A stretch of DNA of 64,000 nt, from positions 186,001 to 250,000 of the forward strand of contig CBFHND010000002.1 in NCBI GenBank assembly GCA_965657085.1, read 5' to 3'. The translations under genes and the position numbers were made by a program. Below are positions 51,330-59,886 of the stretch, one piece after another. Below the pieces are notes generated by a model. It saw only the letters and a list, made by a program, of their open reading frames with translations. It made no database searches and was not told the DNA's origin. Positions within the stretch are counted from its first letter, which is position 1, and the number at the start of each line of letters is the position of its first letter. Source of the stretch: CBFHND01 sp965657085. GTDB lineage: Bacteria > Pseudomonadota > Alphaproteobacteria > Rhodobacterales > Rhodobacteraceae.

Positions 51330-51353
51330 CTGACAAGGCTAGCGCAAAACAAG

Positions 51354-51431
51354 GGCGGGCTGATAGCCCGCCTTACGACGTGTCTGTTCTGTCATGGATC
51401 CCAACCGTTTCCCGGTGGAGCCTGCTCCACC
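51354..51431 (-). terminator. Terminator region after dnaKJ
   Basis: Two hairpins lie after the dnaJ stop on the minus strand. GGTGGAG/CTCCACC with a 4-base loop sits at 51414-51431. GGCGGGC/GCCCGCC with a 5-base loop sits at 51354-51372, followed (reading leftwards) by CCTTGTTTT. Together they should end dnaKJ transcription before the acetyltransferase gene. Confidence 0.7.
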
Positions 51432-52586
51432 TTAGCCCTTCATCGAATCCCAGAAGGATTTGACCGAGGAGAAAAAGCTTGTGCTTTCGGGGTTGTTCTC
51501 TTCCGACAGGTCCTCGAACTCGCGCAACAACTCCTTTTGGCGGCTGGTCAGGTTCACGGGAGTTTCCACCGCAAGTTCGATGAACATGTCACCCGGGCCA
51601 CCGCCGCGCAAAGCTGGCATGCCTTTGCTGCGCAAGCGCATCTGCCGCCCCGATTGCGACCCTGCCGGGATTTGCACCCGACCGCGACCGCCGTCGATTG
51701 TCGGTACTTCGATGCTGCCACCCAATGCTGCCGTACCCATGGACACGGGTACGCGACAGTAGAGGTTGTTGCCATCGCGTTCGAACAACTGATGTTCTGA
51801 TACCTCGATAAAGATATAGAGGTCGCCCGATGGCCCGCCGCGCATACCGGCCTCGCCCTCGCCCGCAAGGCGGATGCGTGTCCCGGTTTCGACGCCTGCC
51901 GGAATGTTTACCGACAGCGCACGATCCTTTTCGACGCGACCCGCGCCCTGGCAGGTTTTGCAGGGGTCCTTGATGATTTGCCCAAGGCCGGAACAGGTTG
52001 GGCATGTCCGTTCGACGGTGAAAAAACCCTGTTGCGCACGCACCTTGCCCATGCCGGAGCAGGTTGGGCATGTCGTGGGTTCGGCGCCGCCTTCGGCCCC
52101 TGATCCGTTGCACGATCCGCATGCAATGGATGTGGGCACGTTGATGGTCTTTTGCAGACCTGCATAGGCTTCTTCCAGCGTCACACGCAGGTTATAACGC
52201 AGATCGGACCCACGCGCGGCACGCCGTCCCCCGCCACCACCGCGTTGGCCACCCATGAAGTCACCAAAAAGATCGTCAAACACGTCCGAAAAAGCGGATG
52301 AGAAATCACCCTGCCCGCCGCCAAAGCCGCCGCCGGGTCGGCCACCGCCGCCCATGCCACCTTCGAATGCAGCGTGGCCAAAGCGGTCGTAGGCCGCCTT
52401 TTTCTCGGCATCCTTCAGGACCTCGTAGGCTTCGTTGGCTTCCTTGAACTGTGCTTCGGCGTCCGGATTATCGGCGTTGCGGTCTGGGTGCAGCTCTTTG
52501 GCCTTGGTGCGATAGCCCTTCTTGATCTCGTCGGCGGATGCGCCTTTGGAGACGCCGAGCACCTCATAATAGTCACGTTTTGCCAT
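51432..52586 (-). CDS. dnaJ: Chaperone DnaJ
   Basis: A 384-residue type I DnaJ that delivers clients to DnaK and stimulates its ATPase. The J domain has the HPD motif in KELHPDRNADN. A Gly/Phe linker follows (GGMGGGGRPGGGFGGGQGD). Four zinc-finger repeats are present (CGSCNGSG, CPTCSGMG, CPTCSGLG, CKTCQGAG). The C-terminal client-binding domain ends SSVKSFWDSMKG. It lies 77 bases after dnaK with a GC-rich hairpin in between. Confidence 0.97.
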   Translation of the reverse strand: MAKRDYYEVLGVSKGASADEIKKGYRTKAKELHPDRNADNPDAEAQFKEANEAYEVLKDAEKKAAYDRFGHAAFEGGMGGGGRPGGGFGGGQGDFSSAFSDVFDDLFGDFMGGQRGGGGGRRAARGSDLRYNLRVTLEEAYAGLQKTINVPTSIACGSCNGSGAEGGAEPTTCPTCSGMGKVRAQQGFFTVERTCPTCSGLGQIIKDPCKTCQGAGRVEKDRALSVNIPAGVETGTRIRLAGEGEAGMRGGPSGDLYIFIEVSEHQLFERDGNNLYCRVPVSMGTAALGGSIEVPTIDGGRGRVQIPAGSQSGRQMRLRSKGMPALRGGGPGDMFIELAVETPVNLTSRQKELLREFEDLSEENNPESTSFFSSVKSFWDSMKG

Positions 52587-52612
52587 AGATCATGTCCTTC
52601 CTTGGAACGTCG

Positions 52613-52641
52613 AGGGCCGGCCCGGAGAACGGACCGGCCCT
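52613..52641 (-). repeat. Hairpin between dnaK and dnaJ
   Basis: AGGGCCGG (52613-52620) and CCGGCCCT (52634-52641) form a perfect 8-base stem with a 13-base loop in the 77-base gap. Without a T-run it is more likely a processing or partial-attenuation element, which would lower DnaJ relative to DnaK. Confidence 0.6.
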
Positions 52642-52663
52642 GTGAGTGGTTCCAATGCGCAAC

Positions 52664-54574
52664 TTACGCGCGCTTATCGTCGTCCAGATCTTCGAACTCG
52701 GCGTCGACGATGTCGTCGTCATCGGCCCGTGGCTCATCTGCGGCCTGAGGCTCGGCCTCGCCGTCCTCTTGGGCGGCTTTGTAGATGGCCTCGCCCAGCT
52801 TCATCGCCGCTTCGGTCACGTTCTGGATGCCCGACTTGATCTTGTCGGTGTTCTCGGTTTCCAGCTCGTCCTTGAGCGCGGCAATGGCCAGTTCGATGGC
52901 TTCGATCGTGGTCGGGTCCACCTTGTCCGCGTGCTCTTCCATCGACTTCTCGGTCGAATGGATGAGGCTTTCGGCCTGGTTTTTCGCCTCGATCAACTCG
53001 CGACGTTCCTTGTCGGCTTCGGCGTTTTCTTCGGCGTCCTGAACCATTTTTTCGATGTCATCATCGGACAGACCGCCAGAGGCCTGGATCGTGATCTTCT
53101 GTTCCTTGCCGGTGCCCTTGTCCATCGCACCCACGGACACGATGCCGTTGGCGTCAATATCAAAGGTCACTTCGATCTGGGGCATTCCACGCGGTGCGGG
53201 TGGGATATTTTCCAGATTGAAGGCGCCCAAAATCTTGTTGTCCGAGGCCATTTCGCGTTCACCCTGGAACACGCGGATGGTCACGGCATTCTGGTTGTCT
53301 TCGGCCGTCGAGAAGATTTGCGACTTCTTCGTGGGGATCGTGGTGTTGCGATCGATCAGGCGGGTGAACACGCCGCCCAGTGTTTCGATACCCAGCGACA
53401 GAGGCGTCACGTCCAGCAAAACCACGTCTTTGACGTCACCTTGCAGAACACCGGCCTGAATGGCGGCACCCATGGCAACCACTTCATCGGGGTTCACACC
53501 CTTGTGCGGCTCTTTGCCAAAGAACTTGGTGACCTCTTCGATGACTTTCGGCATCCGGGTCATACCACCGACCAGAACAACCTCGTCGATGTCCGATGCG
53601 CTGAGACCTGCGTCTTTCAGCGCGGCGGCGCACGGCTTCATCGAGGATTTGATCAGGTCGCCAACCAGCGATTCCAGCTTGGCACGGGTCAGCTTCATGA
53701 CCATATGCAGCGGCTGACCGTTGGCGCCCATGGAGATGAACGGCTGGTTGATTTCAGTCTGGTTGGCCGAGCTGAGTTCGATCTTGGCTTTCTCAGCGGC
53801 TTCTTTCAGGCGCTGCAGGGCCATCTTGTCGGCGGTCAGGTCGACAGAGTGTTCTTTTTTGAACTCGTCGGCAAGGTAGTTGACGATGCGCATGTCAAAG
53901 TCTTCCCCACCAAGGAACGTGTCACCGTTGGTGGATTTCACTTCGAACAGGCCGTCGTCGATTTCGAGGATGGTCACGTCGAACGTACCGCCACCAAGGT
54001 CATAGACCGCGATGGTTTGGGTGTTTTCCTTGTCCAGACCATAGGCCAGCGCGGCCGCTGTCGGTTCGTTGATGATCCGCAGCACTTCGAGGCCCGCGAT
54101 CTTGCCCGCGTCCTTGGTTGCCTGACGTTGTGCGTCGTTGAAGTAGGCAGGAACGGTGATGACCGCTTGGGTCACGTCTTCGCCGAGGTAGCTTTCGGCG
54201 GTTTCCTTCATCTTGCCGAGGATGAAGGCGGAGATTTGGCTGGGCGAGTATTTTTCGCCGCGCGATTCGACCCATGCGTCGCCGTTGCCGCCATCAATGA
54301 CGTTGAACGGGAGGTTCTTGAGGTCCTTGGCCAGATCGGCGTCATCGAACCGGCGACCGATCAGGCGTTTGACGCCAAAAATCGTATTGTCGGGGTTGGT
54401 GACAGCCTGACGTTTTGCCGGTTGGCCAACGAGGCGTTCGTTTTCCGTAAACGCAACGATGGAAGGTGTCGTGCGCGCGCCCTCGGCGTTTTCGATCACG
54501 CGGGGCTGGCTGCCGTCCATAATGGCGATGCAGCTGTTTGTGGTTCCCAGGTCAATACCAATGACTTTGGCCAT
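52664..54574 (-). CDS. dnaK: Chaperone DnaK (Hsp70)
   Basis: A 636-residue Hsp70. The ATPase domain starts KVIGIDLGTTNSCIAIMDG and includes AVITVPAYFNDAQRQATKDA, YDLGGGTFDVTILEI and VVLVGGMTRMPKVIEEV. The substrate-binding domain has LLDVTPLSLGIETLGGVFT. The C-terminal end is acidic (EFEDLDDDKRA). It heads dnaKJ, while its exchange factor GrpE is encoded 47 kb away with hrcA. A sigma-32-like promoter lies about 110 bases upstream of the start codon. Confidence 0.98.
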   Translation of the reverse strand: MAKVIGIDLGTTNSCIAIMDGSQPRVIENAEGARTTPSIVAFTENERLVGQPAKRQAVTNPDNTIFGVKRLIGRRFDDADLAKDLKNLPFNVIDGGNGDAWVESRGEKYSPSQISAFILGKMKETAESYLGEDVTQAVITVPAYFNDAQRQATKDAGKIAGLEVLRIINEPTAAALAYGLDKENTQTIAVYDLGGGTFDVTILEIDDGLFEVKSTNGDTFLGGEDFDMRIVNYLADEFKKEHSVDLTADKMALQRLKEAAEKAKIELSSANQTEINQPFISMGANGQPLHMVMKLTRAKLESLVGDLIKSSMKPCAAALKDAGLSASDIDEVVLVGGMTRMPKVIEEVTKFFGKEPHKGVNPDEVVAMGAAIQAGVLQGDVKDVVLLDVTPLSLGIETLGGVFTRLIDRNTTIPTKKSQIFSTAEDNQNAVTIRVFQGEREMASDNKILGAFNLENIPPAPRGMPQIEVTFDIDANGIVSVGAMDKGTGKEQKITIQASGGLSDDDIEKMVQDAEENAEADKERRELIEAKNQAESLIHSTEKSMEEHADKVDPTTIEAIELAIAALKDELETENTDKIKSGIQNVTEAAMKLGEAIYKAAQEDGEAEPQAADEPRADDDDIVDAEFEDLDDDKRA

Positions 54575-54686
54575 GTTTTTCGATCCCTCTTACTAATCAA
54601 GGCGATGACACGAGGCGCCGACCCGTTTCGGCATCAGTGCCCCGAATGACAAGCACGAAGCGGAGTGCCTCGTGCGGTTCGGAGGG

Positions 54687-54716
54687 TATATAAGGAGCGT
54701 GTAATGCCCCTGCAAG
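54687..54716 (-). promoter_or_regulatory. Sigma-32-like heat-shock promoter of dnaK
   Basis: Read on the minus strand, CTTGCAG (54710-54716) and CCTTATATA (54687-54695) are 14 bases apart. The heat-shock consensus is CTTGAAA and CCCCATNTA, so the fit is good. Transcription would start near 54680, giving a leader of about 105 bases. The element lies over the ribosome site and first codons of alkB on the other strand. Confidence 0.5.
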
Positions 54717-55366
54717 CATTGTGGGGGGGCAGATCGGGCGAATTTTTCGGGTTTGGTGCGGATATGACGAAACTTACGGTGCGCGGCTTCGAGATTCACA
54801 AGGGTCGCATCGGGACTGCGGATCAAAAGGCGTGGGTGGACGCGGTGCGCGAAGTTGTGCAGACCGCCCCATTGTTCAGCCCGCAGACGCCCTATGGAAA
54901 GCCGATGCGCGTGCGGATGACATCTGCGGGTCAGTTCGGGTGGTTTTCGGATCGGCAGGGGTACAGGTATGTGCCACAGCATCCCGACGGCACGGATTGG
55001 CCGCCCATTCCGCCGCTTGTTCTTGGGATGTGGCATCGCCTGACAGGGCTTGAGCGGGCGCCCGATTGCTGCCTGATCAATTTCTATGGTGAAGGCGCGC
55101 GGATGGGCATGCATCAGGACAAGGACGAGGCTGATTTCGGATGGCCTGTCCTTTCGGTGTCCTTGGGCGATGACGGGTTGTTTCGCATGGGGAACAAAAC
55201 CCGCGGCGGCAGTACTGAAAGCCTGTGGCTCACCTCAGGCGATGTGGTGGTGATGGGTGGTGCCGCGCGGCTGACTTACCATGGGGTGGATCGCATCCGC
55301 TTTGGGTCGTCCTCATTGTTGCCCAAGGGCGGGCGAATCAACCTGACCTGCCGGGTCGTTGATTAG
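54704..55366 (+). CDS. alkB: AlkB-family DNA/RNA dealkylase
   Basis: A 220-residue 2-oxoglutarate/Fe(II) dioxygenase that removes alkyl groups from DNA bases. The start at 54704 follows AAGGAG by 6 bases. The iron ligands are in MHQDKDEAD (HxD) and in TYHGVDRI (His). The 2-oxoglutarate arginine is in GRINLTCR. YRYVPQHPDGTDWPPIPP and INFYGEGARMGMHQD are typical. It is divergent from dnaK and convergent with the SH3 protein gene, overlapping it by 4 bases. Confidence 0.93.
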   Translation: MPLQALWGGRSGEFFGFGADMTKLTVRGFEIHKGRIGTADQKAWVDAVREVVQTAPLFSPQTPYGKPMRVRMTSAGQFGWFSDRQGYRYVPQHPDGTDWPPIPPLVLGMWHRLTGLERAPDCCLINFYGEGARMGMHQDKDEADFGWPVLSVSLGDDGLFRMGNKTRGGSTESLWLTSGDVVVMGGAARLTYHGVDRIRFGSSSLLPKGGRINLTCRVVD

Positions 55367-55971
55367 GGCTGCAAGGTGCAGCAGCCCGAATAAACTTGCG
55401 TGGCATCGGGTCTGGTGATCACCAGATCGATCGTCAGCCCATAGGCCCGATCAGACATCCCATCCGAACACATCTGTGCCGAGATGGTCGCGACCATGTT
55501 GGCCGTCCCGTTTGTGCCTGTGATCGCCCAGCGGTCCAAACGGTTGGCGGACATGCGCGCGCCCGTCACCTCAAACGAGCGCGCCATGGTTTCGGGGTCT
55601 TCGAAGACGGCGCCATTTCTCAGGTCGAGGCCCCAGAACGGTTCTGTTCCGAAACACTGTATGGTGGCGGGGATCATGCCCGGAACCTGACCCGGTTGGC
55701 GCGCCATATAGCGCAACGAAACCCAGCCCGACGCCTCACCCAGATTGATGCGACCCCATGATCCGCGATCATTCGGCTGCACCACCTCGATGTTGCGCGC
55801 ATCGGCCGGCAGGGTGCCGATCACTTGCGCATCGCCGCTTGGACCAGAGCGCACGTTCAAGGTGTCGTTGCTGGCCACGCCTGTCACATCATAAAGTGCA
55901 GGCCACCTATCCTGGCTGGCCAACACTGGCCCCGCGAAACACATCAAAAGCGCAATCAATCGTATGATCAT
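55363..55971 (-). CDS. Exported SH3-domain protein
   Basis: A 202-residue protein with a signal peptide (MIIRLIALLMCFAGPVLASQ). A bacterial SH3 domain spans residues 25-90 (YDVTGVASNDTLNVRSGPSG). The second half (IQCFGTEPFWGLDLRNGAVF, and CSDGMSDRAYGLTIDL) matches an uncharacterised periplasmic domain; CSDGMSDR is its signature. Paired cysteines may form disulfides. Its ATG overlaps the end of the KpsM-like permease gene by 4 bases, so the two are co-transcribed, which is not an obvious functional pair. Confidence 0.8.
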   Translation of the reverse strand: MIIRLIALLMCFAGPVLASQDRWPALYDVTGVASNDTLNVRSGPSGDAQVIGTLPADARNIEVVQPNDRGSWGRINLGEASGWVSLRYMARQPGQVPGMIPATIQCFGTEPFWGLDLRNGAVFEDPETMARSFEVTGARMSANRLDRWAITGTNGTANMVATISAQMCSDGMSDRAYGLTIDLVITRPDATQVYSGCCTLQP

Positions 55972-56792
55972 CGTCTTGCCCCCCAGCTGAGCGACGCATG
56001 GCGGCGGGTGTAAAACTCGCCCATCAGGCCAACCATGACCAGCACCAGTCCGACATAGAGCGGGTACTCGATGGAACTGTAACGTGGATTGTAGTTGATG
56101 AACGCAAAGCCACGCGCCTGGTCAATGGAGTGAAACAACGGGTTCCAATCAAACATCGCCAGCATGAAGCTGGGCAGCGTGTTGGCCACGAACATTTTGC
56201 CCGACGCGATCATGTTGGCGCGTTGATAAACGGTGGTGAAAATCTTGACGAAAGTGGGAAACCACGGCTTCAACGCCAACAAGACAAGTCCGAGCGCGAC
56301 GCCCGTGAACCACGCGATCATCAACATACCAAAGGCCCCTATGGGGTCATCGATTTCCAGCGGGACAAAGGCCACGTGGTAGATGAAAAGGATCATGAAC
56401 AGCGACAAAAGCTGGATATATAGCGTGCCCAGAGCCGAGGATGCGATGGCGATGATTGTGTTCATCGGCGCGTGTTGCATCATCGGGTTGGCCGGCCCTT
56501 CCGAGCCAACCACGGATCCCAGCGTTTTGGTGTGGGTCATGTACAGGAAAATACCGGACATGATGTAGACGAGGAAATCCCCCCGGATCGCAGCACCACG
56601 CAGGCCCAGAACCGAAAACATCACATAGAAGGCCATGACAAAGATCGTGACCTGCAACATGTTCATCGCAATGGCCATGAAGGCATTGTTGTGTGCCTTG
56701 CGCACGCTTCGTACGACCGAGTGATAGATAAGTTCGGCCATCTGTATGGCCGACCCGAACCCCGATTGTGGATTGCGTCCTGATTGAAACAT
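55968..56792 (-). CDS. ABC-2 permease, KpsM-like (polysaccharide export)
   Basis: A 274-residue membrane protein with six hydrophobic segments, e.g. AMNMLQVTIFVMAFYVMFSV and GLVLVMVGLMGEF. DFLVYIMSGIFLYMTHTKTL and MMQHAPMNTIIAIASSALG match polysaccharide or capsule exporter permeases of the ABC-2 type. The ATPase subunit (KpsT-like) is not adjacent. Across the divergent gap lie cysQ, kdsB and glycosyltransferase genes, which supports a surface-glycan role. A 12-base perfect palindrome lies 18 bases upstream of its start codon. Confidence 0.8.
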   Translation of the reverse strand: MFQSGRNPQSGFGSAIQMAELIYHSVVRSVRKAHNNAFMAIAMNMLQVTIFVMAFYVMFSVLGLRGAAIRGDFLVYIMSGIFLYMTHTKTLGSVVGSEGPANPMMQHAPMNTIIAIASSALGTLYIQLLSLFMILFIYHVAFVPLEIDDPIGAFGMLMIAWFTGVALGLVLLALKPWFPTFVKIFTTVYQRANMIASGKMFVANTLPSFMLAMFDWNPLFHSIDQARGFAFINYNPRYSSIEYPLYVGLVLVMVGLMGEFYTRRHASLSWGARR

Positions 56793-56810
56793 GTGCGGTT
56801 TTGCCTCTGG

Positions 56811-56822
56811 CTTTCGCGAAAG
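56811..56822. repeat. Perfect 12-base palindrome between kpsM-like gene and cysQ
   Basis: CTTTCGCGAAAG is fully palindromic and sits 18 bases upstream of the leftward permease start and 90 bases upstream of cysQ. It could be an operator for the surface-polysaccharide genes, or a short RNA hairpin. No regulator consensus was recognised. Confidence 0.4.
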
Positions 56823-56912
56823 TCGCAGGGAATTCTTGCCGTTCCGTTAGCGTCGCAGCATAAGGTGCTTGCGCCCTTTATTCAACAAATCGCCGCGCGA
56901 GGAGAGCAAGAT

Positions 56913-57710
56913 ATGGATTATGAGCAACTGGTGCCTGTTATGCGCCGCCTTGCGCTTGAGGCCGGGGACAAGATCATGGCGATCTATGACGCGGATGATT
57001 TCGATGTGAAGGTCAAGTCGGACGACAGCCCTGTGACGGCCGCGGACGAGGCTGCGGATGCGATTATTTCCAAAGGTTTGCGCGCGGCTTTTCCCGACGC
57101 GATGCTGGTGACCGAGGAACAGTCGGCCACCCACTCTGAGACAGGTGATACGTTCCTGATCGTCGACCCGCTGGACGGCACCAAGGAATTCATCCACCGC
57201 CGGGGCGACTTTACCGTGAACATCGCGCTGGTCGAAGGCGGCAAACCCACACGCGGTGTCGTGTATGCCCCGGCCAAGGGGCGCATGTTCTTCACGCAGG
57301 CCGATGGCCAGTCGGTCGAGGAAATGGGCACCTTCGACAAGGATCTGATCGGCGAAGTGCATCCCATTTCTGTCTCTGATCCGGACAATGCGGCCCTTCT
57401 GGTTGTCGCGTCGAAGTCGCACCGGGATCAGGCGACAGACGACTACATCGGCAAATATGATGTGAAGGATATGAAAAGCGCGGGCTCGTCGTTGAAGTTC
57501 TGCCTGATCGCAACGGGCGAAGCCGATATCTATCCCCGCGTCGGCCGCACGATGGAATGGGACACGGCCGCAGGCCATGCGGTTCTGAATGGCGCAGGTG
57601 GAGCGGTGATTCGCTTTGATGACCACACGCCGTTGCAATACGGCAAGGAAGGGTATGCCAATCCGTTCTTTATTGCCCATGCTCCCGGCGTTGATCTGAA
57701 ACCGGCCTGA
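56913..57710 (+). CDS. cysQ: 3'(2'),5'-bisphosphate nucleotidase CysQ
   Basis: A 265-residue inositol-monophosphatase-fold enzyme that converts 3'-phosphoadenosine 5'-phosphate to AMP. The start at 56913 follows GAGGAG. Metal ligands are in VTEEQS and DPLDGTKEFIHRRGDFTV. WDTAAGHAVLNGAGG is the C-terminal motif. It clears the by-product of sulfotransferases, one of which may be encoded at 12776. Its stop shares one base with the kdsB ATG (TGATG). Confidence 0.92.
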   Translation: MDYEQLVPVMRRLALEAGDKIMAIYDADDFDVKVKSDDSPVTAADEAADAIISKGLRAAFPDAMLVTEEQSATHSETGDTFLIVDPLDGTKEFIHRRGDFTVNIALVEGGKPTRGVVYAPAKGRMFFTQADGQSVEEMGTFDKDLIGEVHPISVSDPDNAALLVVASKSHRDQATDDYIGKYDVKDMKSAGSSLKFCLIATGEADIYPRVGRTMEWDTAAGHAVLNGAGGAVIRFDDHTPLQYGKEGYANPFFIAHAPGVDLKPA

Positions 57711-58510
57711 TGTCTGTTCTGATCGTTATCCCCGCGCGCTTCGAATCCTCGCGTTATCCCGGCAAGCCCTTGGTCGAACTGACCGGTGCCACAGGTGATG
57801 CGCGTAGCCTGATCGAACGCAGCTGGCGCGCAGCCTGTGCCGTGTCAGGGGTGGCCCGTGTGGTGGTCGCCACGGACGACGACAGGATCAAGGATGCCGC
57901 CGAAGCCTTCGGCGCAGAGGTGGTGATGACCTCAAGTGCCTGTGAAAACGGCACCGAACGCTGTGCCGAGGCACACGAGGCGCTGGGCGGGGGATACGAT
58001 ATTGTCGTCAACCTGCAGGGCGATGCGCCTTTGACCCCACCATGGTTCGTCGAAGCGTTGATAGATGGCCTGAACGAAGCGCCGGGTGCCGACATTTCGA
58101 CTCCGGTGCTGCGCTGTGATGGTGCCACGCTGAACGGGTTTCTGGCCGACCGTCGTGCGGGTCGTGTGGGCGGCACCACTGCTGTTTTTGCAACAGATCG
58201 CACGGCCCTTTATTTCAGTAAGGAAGTCGTGCCCTTCACCGGCAAGACCTACGCCGCGGACGCTGAAACACCCGTGTTTCATCATGTGGGTGTCTATGCC
58301 TACAGGCCCGTGGCGCTGGCGGCTTATCCTTCTTGGCCTGCTGGTCCGCTTGAACAGCTTGAGGGGCTGGAACAGCTGCGGTTCATGGAAAATGGCAGGC
58401 CGGTTTTGTGCGTCGAAGTCCACTCCCGTGGGCGCCAGTTCTGGGAACTGAACAACCCCGAAGATGTACCCCGGATCGAAGCAATGATGGCTGAAATGGG
58501 TCTGGAATGA
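57710..58510 (+). CDS. kdsB: 3-deoxy-manno-octulosonate cytidylyltransferase (KdsB-like)
   Basis: A 266-residue CMP-sugar synthetase. IVIPARFESSRYPGKPLVEL is the N-terminal nucleotide-binding signature and VVNLQGDAPLTPP holds the metal-binding Asp. HVGVYAYRPVALAAY is conserved in KdsB. It activates Kdo for LPS or capsule synthesis. QGDAP in place of the usual QGDEP and an unusual insert (GGTTAVFATDRTALYFS) mark a divergent subgroup, so a related sugar is possible. It is coupled to cysQ and overlaps the next gene by 4 bases. Confidence 0.85.
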   Translation: MSVLIVIPARFESSRYPGKPLVELTGATGDARSLIERSWRAACAVSGVARVVVATDDDRIKDAAEAFGAEVVMTSSACENGTERCAEAHEALGGGYDIVVNLQGDAPLTPPWFVEALIDGLNEAPGADISTPVLRCDGATLNGFLADRRAGRVGGTTAVFATDRTALYFSKEVVPFTGKTYAADAETPVFHHVGVYAYRPVALAAYPSWPAGPLEQLEGLEQLRFMENGRPVLCVEVHSRGRQFWELNNPEDVPRIEAMMAEMGLE

Positions 58511-59742
58511 CCCTGCCGACGGTCAGCGTGGTCATTGTCAGCCGCGGCCGGGCGGAGGCCCTAAAACACTGCCTTCTGGGCGTCTCGCAAATCCAATACC
58601 CATCGTTCGAGGTGGTGGTGGTTGCCGATCCGGAAGGGATAAAGGCGGCGTCGGAGCATGGTTTTGCCGACCACCTCAAACGGATCGATTTTGATGAGGC
58701 GAATATCGCGGCGGCGCGCAACCTTGGTATCAGCAATTCCGCCGGTGATATCGTTGCTTTTCTGGACGATGATGCGGTCCCCGAACCCTCGTGGCTGCAT
58801 CATCTTGTGGCGCCCTTTGCAAACGCCAGGGTGGCGGCGACGGGTGGATTTGTCCGGGCGCGCAACGGGATCAGTTTCCAATGGAAAGCGCGCAAACTGG
58901 ATGCCCTTGGCCATGCGTCGCCCATCGACATTGATGAAGAACGGGCCACAGTGCTGACCCCGACGTCCGGCACAGCGATCAAAACCGAAGGCACGAACAT
59001 GGCGATGCGGCGCGATGTGTTGGTGTCCTTGGGCGGTTTTGACCCCGCGTATCACTATTTTCTGGACGAGACCGATGTGAACATGCGCTTGGCTGCTGCG
59101 GGACATTCCACGGCACTGGTGCCGCTCGCGCAGGTGCATCATGGCTTCGCCGCCAGCAAGCATCGCCGCGCGGACCGAGCGCCCGCCGATCTGTTCGACA
59201 TCGGAGCCAGTTGGGCGGTTTTGCAACGCAAATTCGTCCCACAGGATCGCCGCAAGCAGCACTGGCGCGATGTGCGAAAAGGCGAACGGCGCAGGGCCTT
59301 GTCGCTTATGGTATCGGGGCATATCGAACCGCGTGACGTGGTGCGCTTGATGGCGCGTCTGGATCAAGAATATGGTCAGGGGATCGCACGTCATATCGGG
59401 GGTGGGCAGGTCTCTGCACATGCCGTGACCGCCTTTCGCCCGTTTCCTGCGCGCATTGGGCCCCAGACCTATCTGACATCGCGGGCAAGCACCGCGCGGG
59501 CGCGGAGGGCGGAAGCGCGTGCGCGAGTCAAAGCCGGAGAGGTGGTAACCCTTCTTGTCCTGTTGCCCAGTGGCATCTTCCACCACGCCGGGTTTCACCG
59601 TGACGGCTATTGGCAGCAATGGGGTGGGCAATTCGGCAAGAGCGTCAGATCGCAACCACTGGTGCGGTTCTGGCGTTTTGCCAGTCGTGCCCGCTTTGAA
59701 CGGGCGCGGATCGAGGCAGTCCGGCGATTGCCCGGCAATTGA
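58507..59742 (+). CDS. Family 2 glycosyltransferase
   Basis: A 411-residue GT2 enzyme. VSVVIVSRGRAEALKHCLLG is the start of the GT-A fold and VAFLDDDAVPEPSWL carries the DDD nucleotide-sugar/metal motif. FLDETDVNMRLAAAGH is the catalytic ED-type region. The C-terminal 170 residues (FRPFPARIGPQTYLTSRAST and beyond) are specific to this subgroup. No membrane segment is seen. It overlaps kdsB by 4 bases. Donor and acceptor are unknown. Confidence 0.85.
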   Translation: MTLPTVSVVIVSRGRAEALKHCLLGVSQIQYPSFEVVVVADPEGIKAASEHGFADHLKRIDFDEANIAAARNLGISNSAGDIVAFLDDDAVPEPSWLHHLVAPFANARVAATGGFVRARNGISFQWKARKLDALGHASPIDIDEERATVLTPTSGTAIKTEGTNMAMRRDVLVSLGGFDPAYHYFLDETDVNMRLAAAGHSTALVPLAQVHHGFAASKHRRADRAPADLFDIGASWAVLQRKFVPQDRRKQHWRDVRKGERRRALSLMVSGHIEPRDVVRLMARLDQEYGQGIARHIGGGQVSAHAVTAFRPFPARIGPQTYLTSRASTARARRAEARARVKAGEVVTLLVLLPSGIFHHAGFHRDGYWQQWGGQFGKSVRSQPLVRFWRFASRARFERARIEAVRRLPGN

Positions 59743-59886
59743 CGCATCAACTGTGCAACATTCCGCACCGGAACATCACAATTTGCGTCGATTTTAGCCA
59801 TGCGGGAATTTTCGCCATGATTTATGCACGGATTCATGGTTATATCCCCGTCAACCGTCATAAGAACGGAAAAATGAGGACCAGGT

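Noticed and set aside
52646..54649. 667-codon plus-strand frame opposite dnaK
   Set aside because: Antisense open frames over dnaK are a known artefact of its codon use; dnaK is clear on the minus strand.
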